Shown one piece after another: positions 1-12,306 of a DNA stretch of 64,000 nucleotides; the first letter of the stretch is position 1; each line of letters opens with the position of its first letter. The notes beneath the pieces are model-generated. The model did no database searches. It had not been told where the DNA came from and was given only the letters and a program-made list of their open reading frames with translations. This DNA is from Lichenicoccus sp964247695. Its GTDB lineage: Bacteria; Pseudomonadota; Alphaproteobacteria; Acetobacterales; Acetobacteraceae. Where the stretch lies: assembly GCA_964247695.1 (NCBI GenBank), contig CAXTVI010000023.1:11402-75401 (forward strand), in the 5' to 3' direction. Both the position numbers and the translations under genes were made by a program.

Positions 1-1758
1 GCAGCCCTCCGTGCGCAGGAAGTCGAGCTGGAAGCCGGTTTCGACACCCTCGGCGCACACCGTCATGTCGAGCGCGCGGCCCAGCGCCAGGATCACACGC
101 GCGACCTCGCGCGCCCTCGGTTGTGTCTCGATGTCGTGGATGAAGCTGCCGTCCAGCTTCAGCGTGTCGAATGCGAAGTCCTTGATGCAGGCGAGCGAGG
201 AGTAGCCGATTCCGAAATCATCGAGTGCCAGCCTGAGGCCGAGTGAATGCAGCGCATGGATGCGTTCGCGGACCTGCATCGGGAAATTGATCACCGTGCG
301 TTCGGTGAGTTCGAGCACCAGGCGCCCCGACGCGAGCGCCGTGCGGTCCAGCAGGCTGGCCACGGTCGTGGCGACATCGACCGTGCAGAGCCAGTGCGGC
401 GAGACGTTGACCGAGACACTCAGCGACACGGGCCAGAGTGAAGCGGAGGCACAGGCCTGCTCCAGCACCCAGGCATCGATGCCCACGATCAGGCCGCTCG
501 CCTCCGCCACCGGGATGAAGACGGCCGGCGATACCGGTCCATGGCCAGGGCGATCCCAGCGCAGCAGCGCCTCGAACCCTTCGACCTGTCCGGAGCCTGC
601 CCTGAAGTAGGGTTGCCAATGCAGTTCGAATGCACCGGCGGCAAGCGCCTGGCGCAGATCGCGCTCCATGTCGGACGCCCCGGCGGCCAGCAGATCCGCA
701 GGCTCATGGCACTCCTGCGAGGCAGCGACGATGCTGCCGCGGCCCAGATCCTTTGCCTTGTAGAGCGCGATGTCGGCGGCGCGGAGCAGCAACGCACCAT
801 CGCGATGCGGCGGCGTGCTGGCGTGGCCGATCGAACTGTGGATCGCCAGGCTGATGCCATGCAGCAGGGCCGGCTGCGCAAACGCCGCCAGCACGCGCTC
901 GGCCAGGCGCTGCGGCGCACCCGGCGGAAACGGGCCCCGCATCAGGATGGCGAACTCGTCGCCACCGAGCCGGGCGGCGAGGTCGCTCGGCCGGATGATG
1001 CTGCGCAGGCGCCGCGCGGTCTCGCGCAGCAGGTCGTCGCCGATGGCATGCCCGTAGGTGTCGTTGACCAGCTTGAAGCGATCGAGATCCAGGCACAGCA
1101 CGGCGCAGTCGATGCCGTCCAGCGCTGCCTGCGCGGCCGCCTCCAGTTCGGGCTCGAACAGCGCGCGGTTCGCGAGACCCGTCAGGCAATCATGCGTCGC
1201 GGCCCGCTGCATCTGCTGCAGCCCGCGATGCAGCTCGAGCATCGAGGCGACGCCGGTGGCAAGCGACGCCAGTTGCCGCCGGCCGGGTCGATCGAGCCGC
1301 CGCGGCTTCGTGTCGATGATGCATAGGGTGCCGAGCGCGTGGCCGCCCGCGCCGAGAATGGGCGCCCCTGCATAGAAGCGTATGTGCGGGCTGCCATTCA
1401 CCAGCGGGTTGTCGATGAAGCGCGCATCCTCGGCGGTATCCTCGACAACCATGACCTGGTCGGGCGCGAGGATCGCCCAGGCGCAGAACGAGGCGCCGCG
1501 CGAGGTCTCGCAGACGTTGCCGACGCCGGCTGCGGCCTTGAACCACTGGCGCTCGGCATCGACCAGCGACACCAGCGCGATCGGCACGTCGTAGATCTGC
1601 TGCGCCAGCCCGATGAAGGTCTCGAAGCGGGGATCGGCGGGAGTCTCGAGAATCTCGTAGGAGATCAGCTCGGCAAGCCGGGCGGCTTCGTCGTCCGGGA
1701 GCGGCGCGGCTGGCATCTGGTCAAGGTCCTGCGACGGGGCACGCCCAGGATGCGGCAT
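1..1758 (-). CDS. GAF-GGDEF-EAL cyclic-di-GMP enzyme (3' end outside window)
   Basis: Bifunctional signalling protein expected to make and/or break cyclic-di-GMP in the cytoplasm. Reading the minus strand from ATG 1758 gives 586 codons open to the window edge. A GAF-type sensor domain covers roughly residues 25-170. A GGDEF domain follows, with the exact motif GGDEF near residue 265 and an RPSD inhibitory site five residues before it. The EAL domain has EALLRW, an ELTE motif, DDFGIGYSSL and AEGVE. All active-site signatures of both domains look intact, so synthase and phosphodiesterase activity are both possible. An in-frame TAA lies just upstream of ATG 1758, which fixes the start. It lies 68 bases downstream of the hybrid kinase gene on the same strand and is probably its output. 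Only the tail of the EAL domain is missing. Confidence 0.9.
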   Translation of the reverse strand, partial: MPHPGRAPSQDLDQMPAAPLPDDEAARLAELISYEILETPADPRFETFIGLAQQIYDVPIALVSLVDAERQWFKAAAGVGNVCETSRGASFCAWAILAPDQVMVVEDTAEDARFIDNPLVNGSPHIRFYAGAPILGAGGHALGTLCIIDTKPRRLDRPGRRQLASLATGVASMLELHRGLQQMQRAATHDCLTGLANRALFEPELEAAAQAALDGIDCAVLCLDLDRFKLVNDTYGHAIGDDLLRETARRLRSIIRPSDLAARLGGDEFAILMRGPFPPGAPQRLAERVLAAFAQPALLHGISLAIHSSIGHASTPPHRDGALLLRAADIALYKAKDLGRGSIVAASQECHEPADLLAAGASDMERDLRQALAAGAFELHWQPYFRAGSGQVEGFEALLRWDRPGHGPVSPAVFIPVAEASGLIVGIDAWVLEQACASASLWPVSLSVSVNVSPHWLCTVDVATTVASLLDRTALASGRLVLELTERTVINFPMQVRERIHALHSLGLRLALDDFGIGYSSLACIKDFAFDTLKLDGSFIHDIETQPRAREVARVILALGRALDMTVCAEGVETGFQLDFLRTEGC

Positions 1759-1826
1759 GGCGCCTTAAGGTTCGATGAACGCCGCTGCGGGGGAATGACC
1801 GGAATGACAGGCGTGCCGGCCCCGGT

Positions 1827-3869
1827 TCAGGCGACGCCCAGGACCACCCGCAGCTTCTGCGCCAGCTCGTCGCGCCGGTACGGCTTGTTCAGCATCGGCA
1901 GGTCCTGGCCGGTGGTCTGCCCCGCACCATTGTCGCCGACATAGCCCGAGGTCAGCAGGACCTTCAGTCCAGGCCGAAGCCGTTGCGCCTCCACCGCAAG
2001 CTGCGCGCCGTTCATGCCGCCGGGCATCACCACGTCTGAGAACAGAATGTCGATCCGTTCCGGCCCACGCAGGTGTTCCAGCGCCTCGCGGGCATTGCGC
2101 GACACCACGACCTTGTAGCGCAGCTCCTCCAGGCTCTCGACGGCCATGCCGAGCACCTGCTCGTCATCCTCGACCAGCAACACGGTATCGCCGCTGGAGG
2201 CGCGGCGCAGCGGCACCCTGCTGTTGGCATGGTGACGCTCCTCGGCGGCCGCATCCTCGGAGCGCGGGAAATACAGCCTGACGCTGGTGCCAAGGCCGGG
2301 CGTGCTGTCGATGACGATATCGCCGCCGGCGCTGCGCATGAAGCCGTATACCTGGCTCAGGCCGAGGCCGGAGCCGCGGCCGACCTCCTTGGTGGTGAAG
2401 AACGGCTCGAACGCCCGCTGCAGCGTCTCAGGCTCGAAACCGACGCCGGTATCGGTGACCGAGACCATCACGTAGGCGCCCGGCGAGATGCCGCGTTCGG
2501 CCACGGCCTCGGTCGGCAGATGCACGTTGCGGCACTGCAGGCGGATCGTGCCCGCCGTCGGCATCGCATCGCGCGCATTCACGATCAGGTTCAGCACGGC
2601 GGACTCGAACTGCGCTGGATCGACACGCACCGGATCGACCCCGGGGTCGAGATCGACCTGCAGGTCGATCGCCTCGCCGACGGCGCGCTGTGCCAGGGCG
2701 CGGAACTCGAGCAGCAGGCGGTTCGGGTTGAGCGTCTCCGGGCGCGACATCTGCCTGCGCGAGAACGCCAGCAACTGCTGGGTGAGCTGCTCGCCGCGAC
2801 GCGCCGCAGTCATCGCGGCCTCCGCCAGACGCACGACGCGGTCGGTCCGCTCGGGTCGCCGGATCATCATGTCGAGGCCGCCGACGATCACCGTGAGCAG
2901 GTTGTTGAAGTCGTGCGCGACGCCGCCGGTCAGCTGCCCGATCGCCTCCATCTTCTGCGCCTGGTGCAGCGCATCCTCGGTGCGGCGACGGTCGGTGGTG
3001 TCCATGACGATGCCGGCCATGCGAACCGGCTCGCCGCCCGGCGCATACTCCACCCGCCCGCGCGCATCGATCCAGCGCACGGCGCCATCACCGCGCGTGA
3101 TGCGGCATTCCAGTCCCAGCGTGCCGCTGCCGAGCGCCTTGTCGAAGGCGCTCGTGGCTGCCTTGCGATCCTCCTCCAGGACGTGGCGCAGAAAGGCGGA
3201 GCGGCCCCAGGCGCGCTGCTGATCGCGAGGCGCTCCCGGCCCGGCTTCCGCATCGAGGCCGAAGATGCCGTCATGCCGTCGCGAGTTGCGGGCGGTGTCG
3301 GTGCGCAGATCGAGGTCCCAGGACCCCATGCCGGCGCTGTCGAGCGCGAACGCAAGCGTTTCGCGCGCCGCCTCAAGCTCGCCGGTGCGCTGCCGGACGC
3401 GTTGCTCGAGGCTCTCGTTGAGCTGCACCAGCGCTGCCGCGCTCTGCTCGCGTCCGAGCAGCAGGTCGCGGGTCTGGTATTGCCGCAGGCGGGCCCGCAG
3501 CGCCGAGCCGACCGCGCTGGTCAGGGTTTCCGCGTTGATCGGCCGCTCTAGCAACACGACATTGCCGAGCTGGTCCAGGATCGTGGCGGCGGACGCCGGG
3601 CGTGGACCGGTCTGCCGGGTCGCGAGCACGATGAACGGCAGGTCCGACCAGGGCATCTGCCCGGCGATCCAGTCGAGCACCGGCCGCAGGTCCGCCCCCG
3701 ACAGCGCCTCCTCGGTCAGCACGACCCCGCCGATTTCGCCGTTGAGGCTAGCGCGGAGTGCTGCAAGGTCGACGCAGACCACGCCCTCGAGGCCGCCCCG
3801 CTGCAGGACCTGGCCGATGATGGCGGAGTCGCGTCCGCGCGGTGCAAGGATGGCGAAGTGCTGCGGCAC
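1827..3869 (-). CDS. Hybrid PAS sensor histidine kinase with C-terminal receiver
   Basis: 680-residue soluble hybrid kinase; no membrane segment is visible, so it should sense a cytoplasmic signal. Domain order: an N-terminal receiver-like fold (about 1-130) with no clear phospho-acceptor aspartate, a coiled linker (140-170), a PAS domain with PAC tail (170-295), HisKA with GGVAHDFNNLL (phospho-histidine near residue 319), a HATPase domain with an N-box (NLIVNARDAM), DTGVGFEP and GRGSGLGLS, and a C-terminal receiver (about 560-680) with LFSDVVMPG supplying the aspartate. It starts 5 bases after the KaiC-like gene stops, so the two are almost certainly co-transcribed and probably functionally paired. 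Kinase genes placed directly after kaiC homologues are a known arrangement in proteobacteria; the pairing here is inferred from position. Confidence 0.9.
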   Translation of the reverse strand: MPQHFAILAPRGRDSAIIGQVLQRGGLEGVVCVDLAALRASLNGEIGGVVLTEEALSGADLRPVLDWIAGQMPWSDLPFIVLATRQTGPRPASAATILDQLGNVVLLERPINAETLTSAVGSALRARLRQYQTRDLLLGREQSAAALVQLNESLEQRVRQRTGELEAARETLAFALDSAGMGSWDLDLRTDTARNSRRHDGIFGLDAEAGPGAPRDQQRAWGRSAFLRHVLEEDRKAATSAFDKALGSGTLGLECRITRGDGAVRWIDARGRVEYAPGGEPVRMAGIVMDTTDRRRTEDALHQAQKMEAIGQLTGGVAHDFNNLLTVIVGGLDMMIRRPERTDRVVRLAEAAMTAARRGEQLTQQLLAFSRRQMSRPETLNPNRLLLEFRALAQRAVGEAIDLQVDLDPGVDPVRVDPAQFESAVLNLIVNARDAMPTAGTIRLQCRNVHLPTEAVAERGISPGAYVMVSVTDTGVGFEPETLQRAFEPFFTTKEVGRGSGLGLSQVYGFMRSAGGDIVIDSTPGLGTSVRLYFPRSEDAAAEERHHANSRVPLRRASSGDTVLLVEDDEQVLGMAVESLEELRYKVVVSRNAREALEHLRGPERIDILFSDVVMPGGMNGAQLAVEAQRLRPGLKVLLTSGYVGDNGAGQTTGQDLPMLNKPYRRDELAQKLRVVLGVA

Positions 3870-3874
3870 CTGGA

Positions 3875-5398
3875 TCAGCCCACCTCGCCTCTGGGATGGT
3901 CCGGCGTGGGAGAGAGCAGCTCGAGGTCGCCCTTGTAGGAGGGCAGCCCGCTGAGCACGCCGTCGAACCCGCTCAGCGCTTCGCCGACCTGCAGGCCGCC
4001 CGGACCGAGCTTGAATTCGCGGATCGCGCGCTCATGCGCGCTGGTGCGGCTCTTCACCATGGAGACCGCGGTGCGCACCTCGCCGCGCGCCTCGAAGAAG
4101 CGGAACAGCAGGATGCTGTCGCTGAGATAGCTGAGGTCGAGATCCGAACGCACCTCGCCGACCAACCCGTGCTGCCCAAGGATCAGCAGCGTGTTGATGC
4201 CCTGCTGGTTCAGGTAGTTCAGCAGCTCGTGCATCTGCAGCAGCAGGTAGCGCTCGCCCGGCATGGCATGCAGGTAGGCGTTGAGGCTGTCGATCACGAT
4301 GAAGGTCGCGCCCACGACCTCCACCGCCTCGCGGACGCGCGCCGCGAACTCCCCGGGTGACAGCTCGGCCGGGTCGATCTGCTGGACGACGAGCCGGCCG
4401 TCTTCGAGAAACGGCCGCAGGTCCATCCCGAGGGCGGTGCTGCGGGCCAGCAGCGTCCCGATGCCCTCGTCGAACAGGTAGTACGTCGCGCGCTCGCCAC
4501 GGCCCAGGGCCGCCAGCATGCAGTTCACCGCCGTCGTGGTCTTGCCAACCCCGGACGGTCCGCTGAGCAGCGTGTTGGTGCCGGCCATCAAGCCGCCGCC
4601 GAGCAGCGCGTCGAGGCCGGCATTGCCGCTCGAGACGTGCCTGATGTCGAACGCGCGATGGTGCTCGTTGGCGACCAGGCGCGGAAACAGCCTTAGGCCG
4701 CCGGTATCAAGCAGGAAGTCGTGATAGCCGCCGCGAAACCTGATGCCGCGCATCTTGACCACGCGCATGCGGCGCCGCTCGGCGCCAAAATCGCGCGGCG
4801 CCTGCTCGAGCGAGATCACGCCGTGCGCGATGCTGTGCAGCTGCAGGTCGGTGGGTTCCGAGGTGCGGTCGTCGAGCAGCAGCACTGTGCACTGGCGGCT
4901 GGCGAAGAAGTGCTTGAAGGCCAGGATCTGGCGCCGGTAGCGCAGCGGGTTCTGCGCCAGCAGGCGCATTTCCGACAGGCTGTCGAAGACCACCCGCGCC
5001 GGCCGTAGCGCCTCGACCCGCTCCATCACCTCGCGCGTGGTCTCGCCGAGTTCCACTTCGGAAGGATGCAGGATCGACTGCTCGCGCTCGGGATCCAGGC
5101 CGATCTCGCCAACCATCTCGAACAGGGTCAGCGCGTCCAGCGACCAGCCGTGGCTGGCGGCGACGGCGTGCAGCTCGTCGGCCGTTTCCGACAGGGTGAT
5201 GTAGAGGCCGGCCTCGCCTCGGCGCGCGCCCTCGAGCAGGAACTGCAGGGACAGGGTGGTCTTGCCGGTGCCGGGCGTGCCCTCGACCAGATACACACGG
5301 TCCTTGGTCAGGCCGCCGCCGAGGATGTCGTCGAGCCCCTGGATGCCGGTCGCGGCGCGTGCGGCACCCGGAAGACCGGCCGGAGAGTTTTCAAGCAT
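3875..5398 (-). CDS. kaiC: KaiC-like double-domain RecA-family ATPase
   Basis: 507-residue protein with two tandem KaiC/RecA domains, the length typical of full KaiC. The first domain has Walker A GTPGTGKTT near residue 44 and a Walker B-like RVVFDSLSEM. The second has GPSGVGKTTT and FIVIDSLNAY. In cyanobacteria KaiC is the clock ATPase/autokinase. In proteobacteria the homologues occur without the full KaiABC set and are linked to stress or light signalling; no kaiA or kaiB is seen here. It is the first gene of a minus-strand run kaiC - hybrid kinase - GGDEF/EAL protein. Assignment to the KaiC family is firm; a timekeeping role is not shown by the sequence. Confidence 0.9.
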   Translation of the reverse strand: MLENSPAGLPGAARAATGIQGLDDILGGGLTKDRVYLVEGTPGTGKTTLSLQFLLEGARRGEAGLYITLSETADELHAVAASHGWSLDALTLFEMVGEIGLDPEREQSILHPSEVELGETTREVMERVEALRPARVVFDSLSEMRLLAQNPLRYRRQILAFKHFFASRQCTVLLLDDRTSEPTDLQLHSIAHGVISLEQAPRDFGAERRRMRVVKMRGIRFRGGYHDFLLDTGGLRLFPRLVANEHHRAFDIRHVSSGNAGLDALLGGGLMAGTNTLLSGPSGVGKTTTAVNCMLAALGRGERATYYLFDEGIGTLLARSTALGMDLRPFLEDGRLVVQQIDPAELSPGEFAARVREAVEVVGATFIVIDSLNAYLHAMPGERYLLLQMHELLNYLNQQGINTLLILGQHGLVGEVRSDLDLSYLSDSILLFRFFEARGEVRTAVSMVKSRTSAHERAIREFKLGPGGLQVGEALSGFDGVLSGLPSYKGDLELLSPTPDHPRGEVG

Positions 5399-5486
5399 CG
5401 TTCATCCGTGACTGGCCGCAGCATGTTCTCCTAGCATAGCCCCGGATCCTTCAACAGGGCATCCGAGGCAGGGCCGGCGGCGTGCC

Positions 5487-6224
5487 TCAGCCCTTGCCCT
5501 TGATCCACCACTTGACCGGCTTCGGCTCGCGCGTGCTGACCCTCGGCGCGGCCTGCTGGCGGCGCACCTTGGGCTCCCTGGCGACAGGCGCACGCTCGGG
5601 CGCCAGCACCGGAGGCTCGGCCGCGACAGGTGCGGCTGCTGCAGCCTGGGCACGCTCCGCCGCCAAGAGAGCGGCCTCGTCCTGGACCGCCCGGTTTGCC
5701 GACCGCGCCTCTTTAAGGTCGAGTTCCAGATGCGCGAGGCGCGTCTGCAGGCCCTGCAGGGAGAGCCGCGTCTCGTTCAGAGCGCGCTCGGCTTCCTCGC
5801 GCGCGCGCCGCTCGCGGACAACCTCCTCGCGGAGCGCGTCGAGCGCCGACCGGCCCTGGTCACCCCGATTCTGGTCACTGAAGTCGTGATGGCCCGGCCG
5901 GTCCCGCCCGGCATATTCGACCACGACGTCGCCATCCTGGACGAAGGCCGGCCGCTTGAGCTTGTGCATCGGGGCGGCACCACGGCGCTGGTTGCCGCCA
6001 CCCTGGTTGCCGCCGCCCAGGCTGCCGCCGCCCAGGGTGCCACCGCCATGGCGGAACGGGTCTGCCGGCTCGCGGCCCGGCTCCGGACGGCGCTCCTCGG
6101 TGGTATCAGGGCTGGAGCCGCGGCCGAGGCGGGCGAGAGCCTGGCGGACGCCTTCCTCGGACAGCGCGGTTTCGGACGAGGTGTCTTCGGGGAGTGTGCC
6201 GCGCAAGACAAGCTTATCAGGCAA
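5487..6224 (-). CDS. Unknown low-complexity protein with coiled coil
   Basis: 245 residues, no family recognised. The N-terminal third is Pro/Glu/Arg-rich and carries four GGG blocks with period five (around residues 60-80), encoded by a locally repetitive stretch near 5990-6060. The middle (about 125-195) is a charged heptad-rich helix that should form a coiled coil. An Ala/Pro-rich linker follows, and the tail is basic and ends in PVKWWIKGKG. There is no signal peptide or membrane segment. The TTG at 6224 is the available start, with an AGGA element upstream. It stands alone between the kaiC operon and a DUF2189-like gene. The basic, aromatic tail suggests binding to nucleic acid or another acidic surface, but this is only a guess. 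Confidence 0.65.
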   Translation of the reverse strand: MPDKLVLRGTLPEDTSSETALSEEGVRQALARLGRGSSPDTTEERRPEPGREPADPFRHGGGTLGGGSLGGGNQGGGNQRRGAAPMHKLKRPAFVQDGDVVVEYAGRDRPGHHDFSDQNRGDQGRSALDALREEVVRERRAREEAERALNETRLSLQGLQTRLAHLELDLKEARSANRAVQDEAALLAAERAQAAAAAPVAAEPPVLAPERAPVAREPKVRRQQAAPRVSTREPKPVKWWIKGKG

Positions 6225-6427
6225 GCTGGATCCTATCGAACTTGAATAAAAACATAGAATTCATCTCAGCCAGCGGCTCGATGACGACATTCCGGTCGCC
6301 ACCCTGGCGAACCCAAACCCACGTCTCGCTCACGGTGTGGACGAATACTTGTCAGGTAGCAGCATTCTCTCGCGACGACAACAACACCGGGATCGAGTCT
6401 GCGACAACGGCCGGATGGCCGGGCGGT

Positions 6428-7243
6428 TCATCGGCGACGATCCGGGATCGGGGGCGCCTCGATCAGCCGGCGATAGAGGTGCCAGGTCGCATGGCCGAGG
6501 ATCGGGATCACCACCGCCAGCCCGACGAACAGCAGCAGGCTGCCGACCAGCAACGAGACGGCGACGATCAGGCCCCACAGCAGCATCGTCACGGGGTTGC
6601 GGGCCATCGCCGCGAGAGAGGTCCTGATCGCGGTCGCGACATCGACGTTGCGGTCGAGGATCAACGGGAACGAGACGACACTGATCGACAGCACCAGCAA
6701 GGCGAACAGCAGCCCCATGAAGTTGCCGATGACGATCAGGGCGATTCCGGCGCCGCTTACCATCTGGTACATCATATCGGACAGCGAGTTCATGCTGCCT
6801 TCGTCGAACAGCGCCGTATAGGTGGATTGCGCGACCACCATCCACAGCACGAAGACCACGAGAAGCACCAGCGCCATCTGGATGACGTGCGGCAGGGATT
6901 TCGATTGCAGAACCGCGAAGGCATCCCGCCAGGAGACCGGCAGGTTGCGCTCGCGCCGCCGGCTGATTTCATACATACCGAGTGCTGCCACCGGCCCGAC
7001 CAGGGCGAAGCCGGTCGCCATCGGGTAGAACAGCGGCAGGACCCGGTAGCCGGCGGTGAGCTTGGCGGCCAGGAGGGCGACCATCGGATAGATGACGCAG
7101 ATGAAGGCGAGCTGTGTCGGCACCTGGCGAAAATCATCGAAGCCGTCACGCAGGGCCGCCACGAGATCGGCGGGTGAGATCCGCCGGATGACGAATTGGA
7201 CAGCCGGGACTTGCTCACGCCGCGCAGTCAGGGGAACACCCAT
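6428..7243 (-). CDS. DUF2189-type integral membrane protein
   Basis: 271-residue inner-membrane protein with about six hydrophobic segments, for example around residues 45-65, 75-95, 125-145, 165-195 and 225-255. It opens with a short cytoplasmic stretch containing RRISPADLVAALRDG, typical of the DUF2189 family, whose function is unknown. ATG 7243 is chosen over the adjacent upstream GTG 7246. The gene is flanked by intergenic gaps of about 200 and 155 bases and does not look part of the cobalamin operon. Confidence 0.75.
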   Translation of the reverse strand: MGVPLTARREQVPAVQFVIRRISPADLVAALRDGFDDFRQVPTQLAFICVIYPMVALLAAKLTAGYRVLPLFYPMATGFALVGPVAALGMYEISRRRERNLPVSWRDAFAVLQSKSLPHVIQMALVLLVVFVLWMVVAQSTYTALFDEGSMNSLSDMMYQMVSGAGIALIVIGNFMGLLFALLVLSISVVSFPLILDRNVDVATAIRTSLAAMARNPVTMLLWGLIVAVSLLVGSLLLFVGLAVVIPILGHATWHLYRRLIEAPPIPDRRR

Positions 7244-7398
7244 CACGCACTCCGCATCGGCTGAAGAGGGCTCCGGGACCGCCGGTCCTGGAGGTCAATG
7301 GCGCGAGGCTAGCACCGTTCCGTAACGGCTCCAAAACTGCCAGAGAGTGGTCCGATCGATCATTCTCTGCTTGTCGATGGATGCAGCAGCCTTATTCG

Positions 7399-10776
<3,378 letters not shown>

Positions 10777-10788
10777 GCGGGGGTCGCC

Positions 10789-11832
10789 TCAGGCCGGCTG
10801 CAGGCAGGTGGCCGACAACGCCTGCTCGATCGCCGCACGGTCGAGGCCGCGGCAGCCGATCACCACGATGTGCCCGTCGCGGGCTTCGCCGGCATGCCAG
10901 GCGCGGTCGAACTGGTGCCGGAACCGTGCGCCGACCCCCTGCACCGCCAGCCGTCGCGGCTTGCCACGCACCGAAACGAACCCCTTCATGCGCAGGATGT
11001 CGTGACCTGCGGCAACCTGCGCCAGTGTGGCCAGCAGATGTTCCGGTGTCTCGATCTCGCCAACCTGCGCAACGAAACTCTCGAAATCGTCGTGCTCGTG
11101 GTCGGCGTCGAGATCGTGGTGCGACGGCCGCGAGTCGAGGTCGTCCTGCGCCGACGCGGCCAACCCGAGCAGGATCGCCGGATCGATGCGACCCTCGCTG
11201 GCGCGCAGGATCTTCACCGCGCGCGGGATCGCGGCCGCGATCCCGCGCTCCAGCGCCGCGCAGTCCGCCTCGTCGAGCAGGTCGGTCTTGTTCAGCACCA
11301 CGAGGTCGGCGCACAGCAGCTGGTCCTCGTACACCTCGGCCAACGGGTTGTCGTGGTCGAGCGACGGGTCCTCGGCGCGCTGGCGGGCCACCGCCTCCGG
11401 ATCGTCGGCGAACCGCCCGGCCGACACCGCCGGCGCATCGACCACGGTGATGACCCCGTCCACCGTCATGCGGGTGCGCACGCTCGGCCAGTTGAACGCG
11501 CGCAAAAGCGGTTTCGGCAAGGCAAGGCCGGAGGTCTCGATCACCACATGCTCGGGCGGATACGCACGGTCGAGCAGGCGCTCCATCGTCGGCAGGAAAT
11601 CATCCGCGACCGTGCAGCACAGGCAGCCATTCGCCAGCTCGATCACGTCGTCGTCGGTGCAGCCCTCGATGCCGCAACTGCGCAGCGTGTCGCCATCGAT
11701 GCCGAGTGCTCCGAACTCGTTGACGATCACCGCGATGCGCCGGCCATTAGCATGTTCCAGCACATGACGCAGCAGCGTGGTCTTCCCGGCGCCGAGGAAG
11801 CCGGTGATGATGGTGGCGGATACCAGGCTCAT
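10789..11832 (-). CDS. cobW: CobW-family GTPase metallochaperone
   Basis: 347 residues from ATG 11832. G3E-family GTPase with P-loop GFLGAGKTT near the N-terminus, the metal-binding GCLCC motif, an NKTDLLDE base-recognition motif and a His/Asp-rich loop (SHHDLDADHEHDD) before the C-terminal CobW domain. CobW proteins deliver metal, here most likely cobalt for the adjacent CobN chelatase. The start codon overlaps the stop of the upstream DUF1636 gene as ATGA, and cobN follows 12 bases downstream, so all three are translated as one unit. Confidence 0.95.
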   Translation of the reverse strand: MSLVSATIITGFLGAGKTTLLRHVLEHANGRRIAVIVNEFGALGIDGDTLRSCGIEGCTDDDVIELANGCLCCTVADDFLPTMERLLDRAYPPEHVVIETSGLALPKPLLRAFNWPSVRTRMTVDGVITVVDAPAVSAGRFADDPEAVARQRAEDPSLDHDNPLAEVYEDQLLCADLVVLNKTDLLDEADCAALERGIAAAIPRAVKILRASEGRIDPAILLGLAASAQDDLDSRPSHHDLDADHEHDDFESFVAQVGEIETPEHLLATLAQVAAGHDILRMKGFVSVRGKPRRLAVQGVGARFRHQFDRAWHAGEARDGHIVVIGCRGLDRAAIEQALSATCLQPA

Positions 11833-12215
11833 TCGATGGTTCCTGCAGGCAAGGGAAGTGCCGGGATGCGGCCGTGCACCATGTTGGCCAGCGCCGCCGG
11901 ACGCCGCGACGGCATCACCACGCCGGTCAGGGACGCCGCGTAGATCGCCGCGTAGTCCAGCAGGTCGGATGCATTCTCGAGATCCAGGCCGCCGAGCAGG
12001 TAGCTCCACTTGCCCGGCATGGCGATCGCCGCGGAGCAGCCGCCGGCGCAGTTGGCCAGGCACTTCGCCTCGCGCACGCGAACCCCCTCCGCCTCGCGGG
12101 CCAGGGCGAGAGCCTGCAGGTGGGCATGCAGCAGCGCTCCCGGCGTGGCGTCGCCCTCGCGCACCTCATGACCGGCGCGGCAGGTCGTGCAGACATGCAG
12201 GATGGCTTCGGTCAT
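11829..12215 (-). CDS. DUF1636 cysteine-rich predicted metal-binding protein
   Basis: 128 residues from ATG 12215 (an alternative start at 12251 would add 12 residues). The cysteine pattern CTTC near the start and CLANCAGGC in the middle is that of the thioredoxin-like 2Fe-2S ferredoxin fold to which DUF1636 proteins are assigned. The family is repeatedly found beside cobW and cobN in alphaproteobacteria. It heads the operon and its TGA overlaps the cobW ATG. A role in cobalt handling or electron supply is inferred from neighbours only. Only about 90 bases separate this start from the divergent cobU start, so both operons share a very short promoter region. Confidence 0.85.
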   Translation of the reverse strand: MTEAILHVCTTCRAGHEVREGDATPGALLHAHLQALALAREAEGVRVREAKCLANCAGGCSAAIAMPGKWSYLLGGLDLENASDLLDYAAIYAASLTGVVMPSRRPAALANMVHGRIPALPLPAGTIE

Positions 12216-12306
12216 CGAGGGTGGCGCCGCTCCGGGGCTGCGTGGCCTCATCGGCCCGGGATGCTAAGACTAGGCTCCCGCCCCTCGCCCGGTCAAAGCC
12301 ATCCCC

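Noticed and set aside
1761..1826. tRNA-like GGTTCGA text between the kinase and GGDEF/EAL genes
   Set aside because: No cloverleaf can be formed around it in the 68 bases available.
5985..6065. GC-rich short tandem repeats, considered as a CRISPR-like or mobile repeat
   Set aside because: They encode the GGG blocks of the unknown protein in frame; no spacers or nearby cas genes.
12216..12306. Possible cobalamin riboswitch between the two cobalamin operons
   Set aside because: The gap is about 90 bases, too short for a cobalamin riboswitch, and no B12-box-like sequence was seen.
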